A DNA stretch of 64,000 nucleotides, taken from contig JAVGWX010000025.1 of the NCBI GenBank assembly GCA_036924085.1, positions 27,083,988 through 27,147,987 on the forward strand, read 5' to 3'. The DNA comes from Ariolimax columbianus. Its lineage: Eukaryota; Mollusca; Gastropoda; Stylommatophora; Arionidae. Below are positions 1 to 10,360 of this stretch, piece after piece. Within the stretch, counting starts at the first letter, position 1, and every line of letters begins with the position of its first letter. Position numbers and translations under genes: made by a program. The notes beneath the pieces were generated by a model. The model had not been told where the DNA came from. It searched no databases and was given only the letters and a program-made list of their open reading frames with translations.

Positions 1-175
1 GCTGGATCTCTTCATCGGACCTGAAAGTCTTTCCTCCCAATGCCTCTTTTAGTCGTCCAATGACGTGAAAACTTGATGCAAGGTCTGGGAAATACGGCGG
101 ATGTGGTAGACACTGTTAGGGTAAGTCCTCGATGGCTGCAGCCACTGAACGGACAGTATGAGGTCAAGCATTGTC
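1..175 (-). pseudogene. Mariner-like transposase C-terminal relic, cut by the window start
   Basis: Read on the minus strand from 175 down, the sequence gives a degenerate DNARPH-type block (DNA, stop, PH) and then the mariner signature PHPPYFPDLASSFHVIG and KEALGGKTFRSDEEIQ. Transposases of this family cut and paste DNA between terminal inverted repeats. This is only the C-terminal part, holds in-frame stops and is not functional. It is the same relic as 12489-12770, and the window start removes its last residues. No similarity to a transposase is seen upstream of the DNA block (above 175), so it was already truncated before the spacer was duplicated. Confidence 0.8.
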
Positions 176-443
176 AACGTCGTTTGGATTTGATGTAAAG
201 TAAAGACAACATACAGATAATTAAAACGATGTAGGGAAATCTAAACAACACGACAAAAAGTATCATCGGAGATAAATGATGCAGAGGACACACCGAGTCT
301 GATATAACGGATGTGTGCTGTTCCTACTTTAAAACGCCAGTGAATGAACAGTTGAATAAGCAACGTGTGAAAAGATTAATGACTGAGTGAATAGCTAAAT
401 GGTTAAGATTGTGGCGTGATAATTTACTAAATTAGTAGAAATA

Positions 444-541
444 GTATTAGTGTTATTAGTATGGGTATTAGTAGTGGTATTAGTTGTGATATTAATATTG
501 GTATTAATAGTGGTATTAGTAGCGGTTTAGTAGTAATATTA
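444..541. repeat. ATTAGT/GGTATT-rich cryptic minisatellite (copy 1)
   Basis: Imperfect short repeats of the type ATTAGTGGT, GGTATTAGT and AATATTGGT fill about 100 bases. The tract lies at the array-proximal end of every spacer copy. Here it is followed after about 20 bases by the breakpoint at 563 instead of the 14-bp array. Position 453 is T here and G in both other copies. Confidence 0.8.
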
Positions 542-722
542 GCAAATTCCAGTCATATCTGCCCATAATCTGAGGCGACCTTGGATTAATAGCTGTTCTG
601 AGTGTTTGGTTTTCTTTCCTTAGCTTTTTACTTCGTCATGTTTCAAGATATTAAGCCAGCATGATGTGGGATTTCAGGGTTTTATCTCCCATTGGATCAC
701 TCAGCATCTTCTTCCTGGTATC

Positions 723-956
723 TCAGACCACATAAAGGGCCTTCATGATGCCCCGTCTGTACATATCTTTATTCCTCAGACATGATCGGCAGACTGTCAC
801 TTTACCATTCGCCAACTGCCCATATATGATATCTTTAGAAATAAAAGTATCTTTCATGCGACGGACATGCCCAAGCAATCGTAGTCTTCGCTTGATTGTG
901 ATACCGATGTAACTGTGCATCTGCATGTGTCGCTCTGTCTCTTCTTGCAATTCCAA
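723..956 (-). pseudogene. Non-LTR retrotransposon reverse-transcriptase C-terminal relic
   Basis: The minus-strand frame of 77 codons contains RLRLLGHVRRMKD, KDIIYGQLANGKV and LRNKDMYRRGIMKAL. These correspond to the RLRWLGHVxRM...IPKxILYGEL...GRPxLRYKD block found after the polymerase domain in many invertebrate LINE endonuclease/reverse transcriptases. It is a short piece of a protein normally near 1000 residues long, with no polymerase or endonuclease core nearby. The GRP of the family is degraded to CRS. It is a dead fragment in an AT-rich setting. The exact LINE clade cannot be fixed from so little sequence. Confidence 0.75.
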
Positions 957-1161
957 TTATTAACCGCGAGCATAATAGATGGAGGTATTAAGCAGCTGTT
1001 TTTGTTTACTATGGTTTTCCCTATTTTCGCTTCATTTTATTAACATTTGTTAAAATATGGGTGATAAGGTTGCTATTAGTCATTTGTATTGTCTCATGTC
1101 ATACTATGAATGATACCGTTTTGAGGTTGAGAATCGTTTAGCGTTTCTTATCGGTTGTATT

Positions 1162-1176
1162 AAACACAATGGTTTG
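1162..1176. repeat. Left target-site duplication of the LINE insertion
   Basis: AAACACAATGGTTTG occurs here and again perfectly at 1505-1519, immediately outside the truncated LINE 3' end. The bases beyond each side differ, so the duplication is 15 bp. Confidence 0.9.
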
Positions 1177-1480
1177 CAAAAACGATGCCTATTACCAGTT
1201 GAACCGAGGAGAGCAGGTCGTTGTCTTCAGACTTCGCACTGGCCACAACAGACTGAGGTACCACCTATTCAACAAACTGAAGATAGGGTGTACCGACGAA
1301 TGCCCGTGCGGTACTGGTAAAATGACCACTGAACATCTGCTGCAGAACTGCCCGACATACGAGGATCAGAGAGAGCAGATGTGGCCATTGCCAGTGGAAC
1401 TGCAAGACAAGCTGTATGGTAGTGGCGAGAGTCTCAGGATGACGGCTGCTTTTTTCGAAAAAATAATGGTTACTGTCTGA
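1169..1480 (+). pseudogene. C-terminal end of a LINE ORF2-like protein
   Basis: The open frame reads 103 codons. After residue 20 it gives RTGHNRLRYHLFNKL, then a zinc-knuckle-like CPCGTGKMTTEHLLQNC (Cys45, Cys47, His56, Cys61), then about 40 residues to the stop at 1478-1480. This matches the region after RNase H in I/Jockey-type LINE proteins, where LRTGH...H precedes a CCHC motif. The ATG is not a real start: it and the next codon lie inside the host target-site duplication (1162-1176), so LINE sequence starts at codon 3. No polymerase domain remains, and the fragment cannot act alone. It has no internal stop, unlike its neighbours. Confidence 0.85.
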
Positions 1481-1504
1481 CTGTGTACGCAGAAGAAGAA
1501 GAAG
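1177..1504 (+). mobile_element. 5'-truncated LINE (non-LTR retrotransposon) 3' end with a GAA-type tail
   Basis: A 328-bp insertion lies between perfect 15-bp direct repeats (1162-1176 and 1505-1519). It contains the end of a LINE ORF, a 3' untranslated segment of only about 10 bases after the stop, and a tail of AGA/GAA triplets (1491-1504). Target-site duplication, 5' truncation and a simple-repeat tail are the hallmarks of target-primed reverse transcription. The empty site can be inferred: sequence up to 1161 joined to one copy of the 15-mer and then 1520 onward. The perfect target-site duplication suggests a fairly young insertion. Confidence 0.9.
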
Positions 1505-1519
1505 AAACACAATGGTTTG
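1505..1519. repeat. Right target-site duplication of the LINE insertion
   Basis: Perfect second copy of the 15-mer at 1162-1176, directly after the GAA-type tail. Confidence 0.9.
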
Positions 1520-1627
1520 AACAGGTTCCATACGTTTGCGTAGGCGCCCCTGCATATTATTCTCTTTCGTATTTTTTTTACAATTTTCTATCTTTAGCCT
1601 CTCTCTCTTAACCTCTCTCTCTTAACC

Positions 1628-1766
<139 letters not shown>

Positions 1767-1774
1767 CTTAAAGA

Positions 1775-1910
1775 CAACAGTCAAGAACTGTACAACGATG
1801 TTTAAAGAAGGCGTAAGTTAACACAACAAAATGCGCCTGACCTGGACACGGAAGATCATTCATTAACTCATGTCCTTCTTTAAACATCGTTGTCCAGTTC
1901 TTCACTGTTG
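1775..1910. repeat. Inverted duplication: 37-bp arms, 62-base loop
   Basis: Arm 1775-1811 is the reverse complement of 1874-1910 with two mismatches. Read outward, both arms encode the same mariner helix-turn-helix segment, TVKNWTTMFKEG (on the minus strand in the right arm) and TVKNCTTMFKEG (on the plus strand in the left arm). The left arm is therefore an inverted copy of part of the adjacent mariner relic and not a random palindrome. A fold-back template switch would explain it. The stem could form a hairpin in single-stranded DNA or RNA. Confidence 0.9.
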
Positions 1911-2049
1911 TATTCAACACTTTTGTCACCATACACTGCCACATTCTGCGATGAATGTCAACTCGTCGACATCCTTCAGCTGTTATTAACCAAATCACTG
2001 CTCGCTGATCAGTTCTGGACGGATTCGTTTCACACTCGCATATTTTCAA
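1831..2049 (-). pseudogene. Mariner-like transposase N-terminal (HTH) relic
   Basis: The minus-strand frame (ATG at 2047-2049) shows QRAVIWLITAEG, DIHRRM, TVKNWTTMFKEG and CPGQAH over residues 15-73. This matches the Mos1-type helix-turn-helix DNA-binding domain at the start of mariner transposases (QRxVIxFLxxEGxxxxxIHxRM...TVxxWxxxFxxG...GQAH). The frame then runs into the inverted-repeat loop and the microsatellite side and loses similarity. The catalytic DDD core and terminal inverted repeats are not visible. Part of it was copied in reverse to 1775-1811. It is a dead remnant; the mariner assignment rests on motif pattern only. Confidence 0.75.
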
Positions 2050-2358
2050 AGGTCTGCTGAGTAAATTATGAGTCGAAGGATAATGAAATTGTGCAAACTT
2101 GACGGTTGGTATGTGCTGTTCACACCAGAAGTGGCGTCATAATGTACATCGTACGTATGTTGACTTGTTGAAGTTTGGTCCGGTTTCATTTGAACACGCC
2201 TCGTGCATTTGTTGTTATTGACTAGATGAACAGCACCGGTCAGAGCGGAACACTTTAAAGCTATTCTGAACATATTGTCATCGGTTGCTTTGTCCAAGAT
2301 TCCAAGGGTAGAGCAAGTGATCTCTCAATATGGGCGGCTGTTATCCTAGTCCTTTTAA

Positions 2359-2640
2359 TCTCAAACAGGACATACCAGAGTCAATAGCCACTTGAACCGC
2401 ATCAATCCCAAGCACCTGCCTGTGTGCAGACATTGCTCTCATCCTGATGAAACAGTTCGACACCTCGTTGAGTGCAAGGGGCTTGCGGACATGAGGAACA
2501 GATTCTTACAAGCACTGCCGAAAATTGCCAACACACTGAACGGAGCAACTGAAAACGATCTCTATCTATAACATAATTTCATTGGGCTGCCAAGAGCAGG
2601 TTTGTTCAGCAGCTATGGGATAACAACATACTCTAGTCAC
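2359..2640 (+). pseudogene. LINE C-terminal zinc-knuckle relic
   Basis: An open frame without its own ATG starts after the stop at 2356-2358 and reads TGHTRVNSHLNRINPKHL, then CRHCSHPDETVRHLVEC (Cys-x2-Cys-x8-His-x3-Cys), then about 37 residues to a TAA at 2569-2571. This is the TGH...HL...CxxC...HxxxC layout seen after RNase H in I/Jockey-like LINE proteins. It is a different family from the fragment at 1169-1480. In the same frame after the TAA the text FIGLPRAGLF still looks like a LINE protein end, so that stop may be a disabling mutation. No polymerase part, tail or target-site duplication was found. Confidence 0.75.
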
Positions 2641-3367
2641 CAACAGGCGGTTTCGCCATCAAGGTCCCAAAGTCAACCCGATTTGATACTTCTTAAGTTT
2701 AAGAGGCAATTCGATTGTTCTTCATACACATATCCCAGCAAACCCTTATCTTCATAGTTGACCGGAGTATATTGACGTTTTATAAGGAACATTTCTATGG
2801 CCATTGTTTTCTCAAGCAGTTTGCTTTTAATGTTCTGTAAGGTGATTTGAATACAGCCCCTGGGTTACTTTTCAGTTTAGAAAGTGGACGTGCATACGAG
2901 TAGGTGTGGAGCTATTCCGTAGACACTGACGAGTTTTCTACAGCGGAATTGAATTCATTAAAGACATTTTCTAAATCTGTCTTATGCAACAACTTGATGT
3001 GGCAATACATAGAAGAAGTAATTGTTGGAACTTAACATATTACACTTATGCTTCAGTTTTACTTGATTGCAGTTTAGAACATATTCCCCGATTTTCCTGC
3101 ATAACATTTATGTCCCACTCCTCCGCCATCCCTGCCTGTGTAAGCAACGTTTACATGAGAAAATCCAAGACCATTTTGTTTCTCTCTCTCTCTTTATGAG
3201 GTTTTCTAGCATAATGAAAAGTAAGTGTAATCTGACATACCTTCCTTGGTTATATATATATATTGTAAAAAAACAACAACTTAATCTCTATTATTTCGTT
3301 GTTTCTTTTGGTATTGGCGGAATACTTTAAAAATAATTGTAAATTGTTATCTGTACTGTTAATTGTA
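2641..3367. other. AT-rich sequence with no recognisable gene
   Basis: I see only short unsupported reading frames, a (CT)n run near 3181-3194 and a short (TA)n run near 3253. Two overlapping frames (2984-3199 and 3067-3330) show no known motif and no coding bias I can recognise. The interval ends where the first 14-bp unit begins. Confidence 0.7.
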
Positions 3368-4189
3368 CTCTGCCTCTGGGACTCTGCCTCTGGGACTCTG
3401 CCTCTGGGACTCTGCCTCTGGGACTCTGCCTCTGGGACTCTGCCTCTGGGACTCTGCCTCTGGGACTCTGCCTCTGGGACTCTGCCTCTGACATCTGCCT
3501 CTGGGACTGCCTCTGGGACTCTGCCTCTGGGACTCTGCCTCTGGGACTATGCCTCTGGGACTCTGCCTCTGGGGGATTGCCTCTGAGACTCTGCCTCTGG
3601 GACTCTGCCTCTGGGACTCTGCCTCTGGGACTCTGCCTCTGGGACTCTGCCTCTGGGACTCTGCCTCTGGGACTCTGCCTCTGGGACTCTGCCTCTGGGA
3701 CTCTGCCTCTGGGACTCTGCCTCTGGGACTCTGCCTCTGAAACTCTGCCTATGGGACTCTGCCTCTAGGACTCTGCCTCTGGGACTCTGCCTCTGGGACT
3801 CTGCCTCTGGGACTCTGCCTCTGGGACTCTGCCTCTGGGACTCTGCCTCTGGGACTCTTGCCTCTGGGACTCTGCCTCTGGGACTCTGCCTCTGGGACTC
3901 TGCCTCTGGGACTCTGCCTCTGGCTCTGCCTCTGGGACTCTGCCTCTGGGACTCTGCCTCTGGGACTCTGCCTCTGGGACTCTGCCTCTGGGACTCTGCC
4001 TCTGGGACTCTGCCTCTGGGACTCTGCCTCTGGGACTCTGCCTCTGGGACTCTGCCTCTGGGACTCTGCCTCTGACATCTGCCTCTGGGACTCTGCCTCT
4101 GGGACTCTGCCTCTGGGACTCTGCCTCTGGGACTCTGCCTCTGGGACTCTGCCTCTGGGACTCTGCCTCTGGGACTCTGCCTCTGGGAC

Positions 4190-5220
4190 TCTGCCTCTTG
4201 GACTCTGCCTCTGGGACTCTCTCAGGGACTCTGCCTCTGGGACTCTGCCTCTGGGACTCTGCCTCTGGGACTCTGCCTCTGGGACTCTGCCTCTGGGACT
4301 CTGCCTCTGGGACTCTACCTCTGGGACTCTTCCTCTGGGACTCTGCCTCTGGGACTCTGCCTCTGGGACTCTGCCTCTGGGACTGCCTCTGGGACTCTGC
4401 CTCTGGGGGATTGCCTCTGGGACTCTGCCTCTGGGACTCTGCCTCTGGGACTCTGCCTCTGGGACTCTGCCTCTTGGACTCTGCCTCTGGGACTCTCTCA
4501 GGGACTCTGCCTCTGGGACTCTGCCTCTGGAACTATGCCTCTGGGACTCTGCCTTTGGGGGATTGCCTCTGAGACTCTGCCTCTGGGACTCTGCCTCTGG
4601 GACTCTGCCTCTGGGACTCTGCCTCTGGGACTCTGCCTCTGGGACTCTGCCTCTGGGACTCTGCCTCTCGGACTCTGCCTCTGGGACTCTGCCTCTGGGA
4701 CTCTGCCTCTGGGACTCTGCCTCTGGGACTCTGCCTCTTGGACTCTGCCTCTGGGACTCTCTCTGACACTCTGCCTCTGGGACTCTGCCTCTGGGACTCT
4801 GCCTCTGGGACTCTGCCTCTGGGACTGGGACTCTGCCTCTGGGACTCTCTCAGGGACTCTGCCTCTGGGACTCTGCCTCTGGGACTCTGCCTCTGGGACT
4901 CTGCCTCTGGGACTCTGCCTCTGGGACTCTGCCTCTGGGACTCTACCTCTGGGACTCTTCCTCTGGGACTCTGCCTCTGGGACTCTGCCTCTGGGACTCT
5001 GCCTCTGGGACTGCCTCTGGGACTCTGCCTCTGGGGGATTGCCTCTGGGACTCTGCCTCTGGGACTCTGCCTCTGGGACTCTGCCTCTGGGACTCTGCCT
5101 CTTGGACTCTGCCTCTGGGACTCTCTCAGGGACTCTCTCAGGGACTCTGCCTCTGGGACTCTGCCTCTGGAACTATGCCTCTGGGACTCTGCCTTTGGGG
5201 GATTGCCTCTGAGACTCTGC
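4190..5220. repeat. Higher-order duplication in array 1, spacing 640 bp
   Basis: A block of variant units ending in GGAACTATGCC and CCTTTGGGGGATTGCC occurs twice. The AACTATG marker is at 4531 and 5171, exactly 640 bp apart, and the units before it (CTCTTGGACT, CTCTCTCAGGG, ACTCTACCTC, ACTCTTCCTC) match in order. The second copy has an additional CTCTCTCAGGG unit near 5137. Confidence 0.85.
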
Positions 5221-6479
5221 CTCTGGGACTCTGCCTCTGGGACTCTGCCTCTGACATCTGCCTCTGGCACTCTGCCTCTAGGACTCTGCCTCTGGGACTC
5301 TGCCTCTGGGACTCTGCCTCTGGGACTCTGCCTCTGGGACTCTGCCTCTGGGACTCTGCCTCTGGGACTCTGCCTCTGGGACTCTGCCTCTGGGACTCTG
5401 CCTCTTGGACTCTGCCTCTGGGACTCTCTCAGGGACTCTGCCTCTGGGACTCTGCCTCTGGGACTCTGCCTCTGGGACTCTGCCTCTGGGACTCTGCCTC
5501 TGGGACTCTGCCTCTGGGGGATTGCCTCTGGGACTCTGCCTCTGGGACTCTGCCTCTGGGACTCTGCCTCTGGGACTCTGCCTCTGGGACTCTGCCTCTG
5601 GGACTCTGCCTCTGGGACTCTGCCTCTGGGACTCTACCTCTGGGACTCTGCCTCTGGGGGATTGCCTCTGGGACTCTGCCTCTGGGACTCTGCCTCTGGG
5701 ACTCTGCCTCTGGGGGATTGCCTCTGAGACTCTGCCTCTGAGACTCTGCCTCTGGGACTCTGCCTCTGGGACTCTGCCTCTGGGACTCTGCCTCTGGGAC
5801 TCTGCCTCTGGGACTCTGCCTCTGGGACTCTGCCTCTGGGACTCTGCCTCTGGGACTCTGCCTCTGGGACTGGGACTCTGCCTCTGGGACTCTGCCTCTG
5901 GGACTCTGCCTCTGGGACACAGCCTCTGGGACTCTGCCTCTGGGACTGGGACTCTGCCTCTGGGACTCTGCCTCTGGGACTCTGCCTCTGGCTCTGCCTC
6001 TGGGACTGCCTCTGGGACTCTGCCTCTGGGACTCTGCTTCTGGGACTCTGGGACTCTGCCTCTGGGACTCTGCTTCTGGGACTGCCTCTGGGACTCTGCC
6101 TCTGGGACTCTGCCTCTGGGACTCTGCCTCTGGGACTCTGCCTCTGGGACTCTGCCTCTGGGACTCTGCCTCTGGGACTCTGCCTCTGGGACTCTGCCTC
6201 TGGGACTCTGCCTCTGGGACTCTGCCTCTGGGACTCTGCCTCTGGGACTCTGCCTCTGGGACTCTGCCTCTTGGACTCTGGGACTCTCTCAGGGACTCTG
6301 CCTCTGGGACTCTGCCTCTGGGACTCTGCCTCTGGGACTCTGCCTCTGGGACTCTGCCTCTGGGACTCTGCCTCTGGGACTCTGCCTCTGGGACTCTGCC
6401 TCTGGGACTCTGCCTCTGGGACTCTGTCTCTGGAACTATGCCTCTGGGACTGCCTCTGGGACTCTGCCTCTGGGGGATT

Positions 6480-9400
6480 GCCTCTGAGACTCTGCCTCTG
6501 GGACTCTGCCTCTGGGACTCTGCCTCTGGGACTCTGCCTCTGGGACTCTGCCTCTGGGACTCTGCCTCTGGGACTCTGCCTCTCGGACTCTGCCTCTGGG
6601 ACTCTGCCTCTGGGACTCTGCCTCTGGGACTCTGCCTCTGGGACTCTGCCTCTGGGACTGCCTCTGAAACTCTGCCTATGGGACTCTGCCTCTGGGACTC
6701 TGCCTCTGGGACTCTGCCTCTGGGAATCTGCCTCTGGGACTCTGCCTCTGGGACTCTGCCTCTGGGACTCTGCCTCTGGGACTGGGACTCTGCCTCTGGG
6801 ACTCTGCCTCTGGGACTCTGCCTCTGGGACTCTGCCTCTGGGACTCTGCCTCTGGGACTCTGCCTCTGGGACTCTGCCTCTGGGACTCTGCCTGGGACTC
6901 TGCCTCTGGGACTCTGGGACTCTGCCTCTGGGACTCTGCTTCTGGGACTCTGCCTCTGGGACTCTGCCTCTGGCTCTGCCTCTGGGACTCTGCCTCTGGG
7001 ACTCTGCCTCTGGGACTCTGCCTCTGGGACTCTGCCTCTGGGACTCTGCCTCTGGCTCTGCCTCTGGGACTCTGCCTCTGGGACTCTGCCTCTGGGACTC
7101 TGCCTCTGGGACTCTGCCTCTGGGACTCTGCTTCTGGGACTCTGGGACTCTGCTTCTGGGACTCTGCCTCTGGGACTCTGCCTCTGGGACTCTGCCTCTG
7201 GGACTCTGCTTCTGGGACTCTGCCTCTGGGACTCTGCCTCTGAAACTCTGCCTATGGGACTCTCTCAGGGACTCTGCCTCTGGGACTCTGCCTCTGGGAC
7301 TCTGCCTCTGGGACTCTGCCTCTGGGACTCTGCCTCTGGGGGATTGCCTCTGGGACTCTGCCTCTGGGACTCTGCCTCTGGGACTCTGCCCCTGGGACTC
7401 TGCCTCTGGGACTCTGCCTCTGGGACTCTGCCTCTGGGACTCTGCCTCTGGCTCTGCCTCTGGGACTCTGCCTCTGGGACTCTGCCTCTGGGACTCTGCC
7501 TCTGGCTCTGCCTCTGGGACTCTGCCTCTGGGACTCTGCCTCTGGGACTCTGCCTCTGGGACTCTGCCTCTGGGACTCTGCCTCTGGGACTCTGCCTCTG
7601 GCTCTGCCTCTGGGACTCTGCCTCTGTGACTCTGCCTCTGGGACTCTGCCTCTGGGATTCTGCCTCTGGGACTCTGCCTCTGGGACTCTGCCTCTGGGAC
7701 TCTGCCTCTGGGACTACCTCTGGGACTCTTCCTCTGGGGCTCTGCCTCTGGGACTCTGCCTCTGGGACTCTGCCTCTGGGACTCTGCCTCTGGGACTCTG
7801 CCTCTGGGACTCTCTCAGGCTCTGCCTCTGGGACTCTGCCTCTGGGACTCTGCCTCTGGGACTCTGCCTCTGGGACTCTGCCTCTGGGACTCTGCCTCTG
7901 GGACTCTGCCTCTGGAACTATGCCTCTGGGACTGCCTCTGGGACTCTGCCTCTGGGGGATTGCCTCTGAGACTCTGCCTCTGGGACTCTGCCTCTGGGAC
8001 TCTGCCTCTGGGACTCTGCCTCTGGGACTCTGCCTCTGGGACTCTGCCTCTGGGACTCTGCCTCTGAAACTCTGCCTATGGGACTCTGCCTCTGGGACTC
8101 TGCCTCTGGGACTCTGCCTCTGGGACTCTTGCCTCTGGGACTCTGCCTCTGGGACTCTGCCTCTGGGACTCTGCCTCTGGCTCTGCCTCTGGGACTCTGC
8201 CTCTGAGACTCTGCCTCTGGGACTCTGCCTCTGGGACTCTGCCTCTGGGACTCTGGGACTCTGCCTCTGGGACTCTGCCTCTGGGACTCTGCCTCTGGGA
8301 CTCTGCCTCTGGGACTCTGCCTCTGGCTCTGCCTCTGGGACTCTGCCTCTGGGACTCTGCCTCTGGGACTCTGCCTCTGGGACTCTGCCTCTGGGACTTT
8401 GCTTCTGGGACTCTGGGACTCTGCCTCTGGGACTCTGCCTCTGGGACTCTGCCTCTGGGACTCTGCCTCTGGGACTCTGCCTCTGGGACTGGGACTCTGC
8501 CTCTGGGACTCTGCCTCTGGGACTCTGCCTCTGGGACTCTGCCTCTGGGACACTGCCTCTGGGACTCTGCCTCTGGGACTGGGACTCTGCCTCTGGGACT
8601 CTGCCTCTGGGACTCTGCCTCTGGCTCTGCCTCTGGGACTGCCTCTGGGACTCTGCCTCTGGGACTCTGCTTCTGGGACTCTGGGACTCTGCCTCTGGGA
8701 CTCTGCTTCTGGGACTGCCTCTGGGACTCTGCCTCTGGGACTCTGCCTCTGGGACTCTGCCTCTGGGACTCTGCCTCTGGGACTCTGCCTCTGGGACTCT
8801 GCCTCTGGGACTCTACCTCTGGGACTCTTCCTCTGGGGCTCTGCCTCTGGGACTCTGCCTCTGGGACTCTGCCTCTGGGACTCTGCCTCTGGGACTCTGC
8901 CTCTGGGACTCTGCCTCTGGGACTCTGCCTCTGGGACTCTGCCTCTGGGACTCTGCCTCTGGGACTCTGCCTCTTGGACTCTGGGACTCAGGGACTCTGC
9001 CTCTGGGACTCTGCCTCTGGGACTCTGCCTCTGGGACTCTGCCTCTGGGACTCTGCCTCTGGGACTCTGCCTCTGGGACTGCCTCTGGGACTCTGCCTCT
9101 GGAACTATGCTTCTGGGACTGCCTCTGGGACTCTGCCTCTGGGGGATTGCCTCTGAGACTCTGCCTCTGGGACTCTGCCTCTGGGACTCTGCCTCTGGGA
9201 CTCTGCCTCTGGGACTCTACCTCTGAGACTCTTCCTCTGGGGCTCTGCCTCTGGGACTCTGCCTCTGGGACTCTGCCTCTGGGACTCTGCCTCTGGGACT
9301 CTGCCTCTGGGACTCTGCCTCTGGGACTCTGCCTCTGGGACTCTGCCTCTGGGACTCTGCCTCTTGGACTCTGGGACTCAGGGACTCTGCCTCTGGGACT

Positions 9401-10360
9401 CTGCCTCTGGGACTCTGCCTCTGGGACTCTGCCTCTGGGACTCTGCCTCTGGGACTCTGCCTCTGGGACTGCCTCTGGGACTCTGCCTCTGGAACTATGC
9501 TTCTGGGACTGCCTCTGGGACTCTGCCTCTGGGGGATTGCCTCTGAGACTCTGCCTCTGGGACTCTGCCTCTGGGACTCTGCCTCTGGGACTCTGCCTCT
9601 GGGACTCTGCCTCTGGGAGTCTGCCTCTGGGACTCTGCCTCTCGGACTCTGCCTCTGGGACTCTGCCTCTGGGACTCTGCCTCTGGGACTCTGCCTCTGG
9701 GACTCTGCCTCTGGGACTGCCTCTGAAACTCTGCCTATGGGACTCTGCCTCTGGGACTCTGCCTCTGGGACTCTGCCTCTGGGAATCTGCCTCTGGGACT
9801 CTGCCTCTGGGACTCTGCCTCTGGGACTCTGCCTCTGGGACTCTGCCTCTGGGACTGGGACTCTGCCTCTGGGACTCTGCCTCTGGGACTCTGCCTCTGG
9901 GACTCTGCCTCTGGGACTCTGCCTCTGGGACTCTGCCTCTGGGACTCTGCCTCTGGGACTCTGCCTGGGACTCTGCCTCTGGGACTCTGGGACTCTGCCT
10001 CTGGGACTCTGCTTCTGGGACTCTGCCTCTGGGACTCTGCCTCTGGCTCTGCCTCTAGGACTCTGCCTCTGGGACTCTGCCTCTGGGACTCTGCCTCTGG
10101 GACTCTGCCTCTGGGACTCTGCCTCTGGCTCTGCCTCTGGGACTCTGCCTCTGGGACTCTGCCTCTGGGACTCTGCCTCTGGGACTCTGCCTCTGGGACT
10201 CTGCTTCTGGGACTCCGGGACTCTGCCTCTGGGACTCTGCCTCTGGGACTCTGCCTCTGGGACTCTGCCTCTGGGACTCTGCTTCTGGGACTCTGCCTCT
10301 GGGACTCTGCCTCTGAAACTCTGTCTATGGGACTCTCTCAGGGACTCTGCCTCTGGGACT
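6480..10360. repeat. Higher-order duplication in array 1, spacing about 3.06-3.07 kb
   Basis: The unit series at about 6480-7290 recurs at about 9540-10360. Markers agree: GGGAATCTGCC at 6722 and 9781 (3059 apart), CCTGGGACTC at 6891 and 9964 (3073 apart), and TGAAAC followed by CTATGG at 7241 and 10314 (3073 apart). The 14-bp change in offset is one unit gained between markers. Confidence 0.85.
8840..9620. repeat. Tandem 390-bp higher-order repeat in array 1
   Basis: The unusual unit series CTCTTGGACT, CTGGGACTCA, GGGACTCTGCC starts at 8971 and again at 9361, exactly 390 bp apart. The following 180 bases, including AACTATGCTTCT and GGGGGATTGCC, are the same in both. This is the cleanest short-period higher-order repeat in the window. 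Confidence 0.9.

Larger units (their letters stand above)
1..563. repeat. Spacer copy 1 (3' end only, cut by the window start)
   Basis: This stretch repeats the last 563 bases of the spacer seen in full at 10866-13152 and 59178-61464. It aligns to 12596-13158 without an indel (offset 12,595). I saw one substitution: T at 453 where the other copies have G. It carries the truncated mariner-like relic and the ATTAGT-rich tract, with about 270 bases between them (176-443) in which I see no gene. The match ends at the sequence TATCTGCC around 556-563. After that the other copies continue into the 14-bp array, but here unrelated sequence begins. Confidence 0.95.

Noticed and set aside
392..418. tRNA-like A box (TAGCTAAATGG, then TTAAG) at 392, 12987 and 61299, possible SINE head.
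   Set aside because: No B box (GGTTCGA-type) follows within tRNA distance, no cloverleaf is evident and no SINE tail is seen. The match is too short.
1265..1555. Minus-strand 96-codon ORF across the LINE insertion.
   Set aside because: Antisense of the LINE ORF; it also spans the target-site duplication.
2046..2297. Minus-strand 83-codon ORF upstream of the mariner HTH relic.
   Set aside because: No recognisable motif and a different frame from the HTH piece. Probably chance.
6438..10058. A 1206-codon plus-strand ORF and many others of 200-960 codons in the arrays (for example 24876-27377, 34326-36893, 47610-50480).
   Set aside because: They are only phases of the stop-free 14-bp unit. Overlapping ORFs exist in all frames, starts fall on rare ATG variants (CTATGG, ACTATGCC), and length variants shift the frame without consequence.
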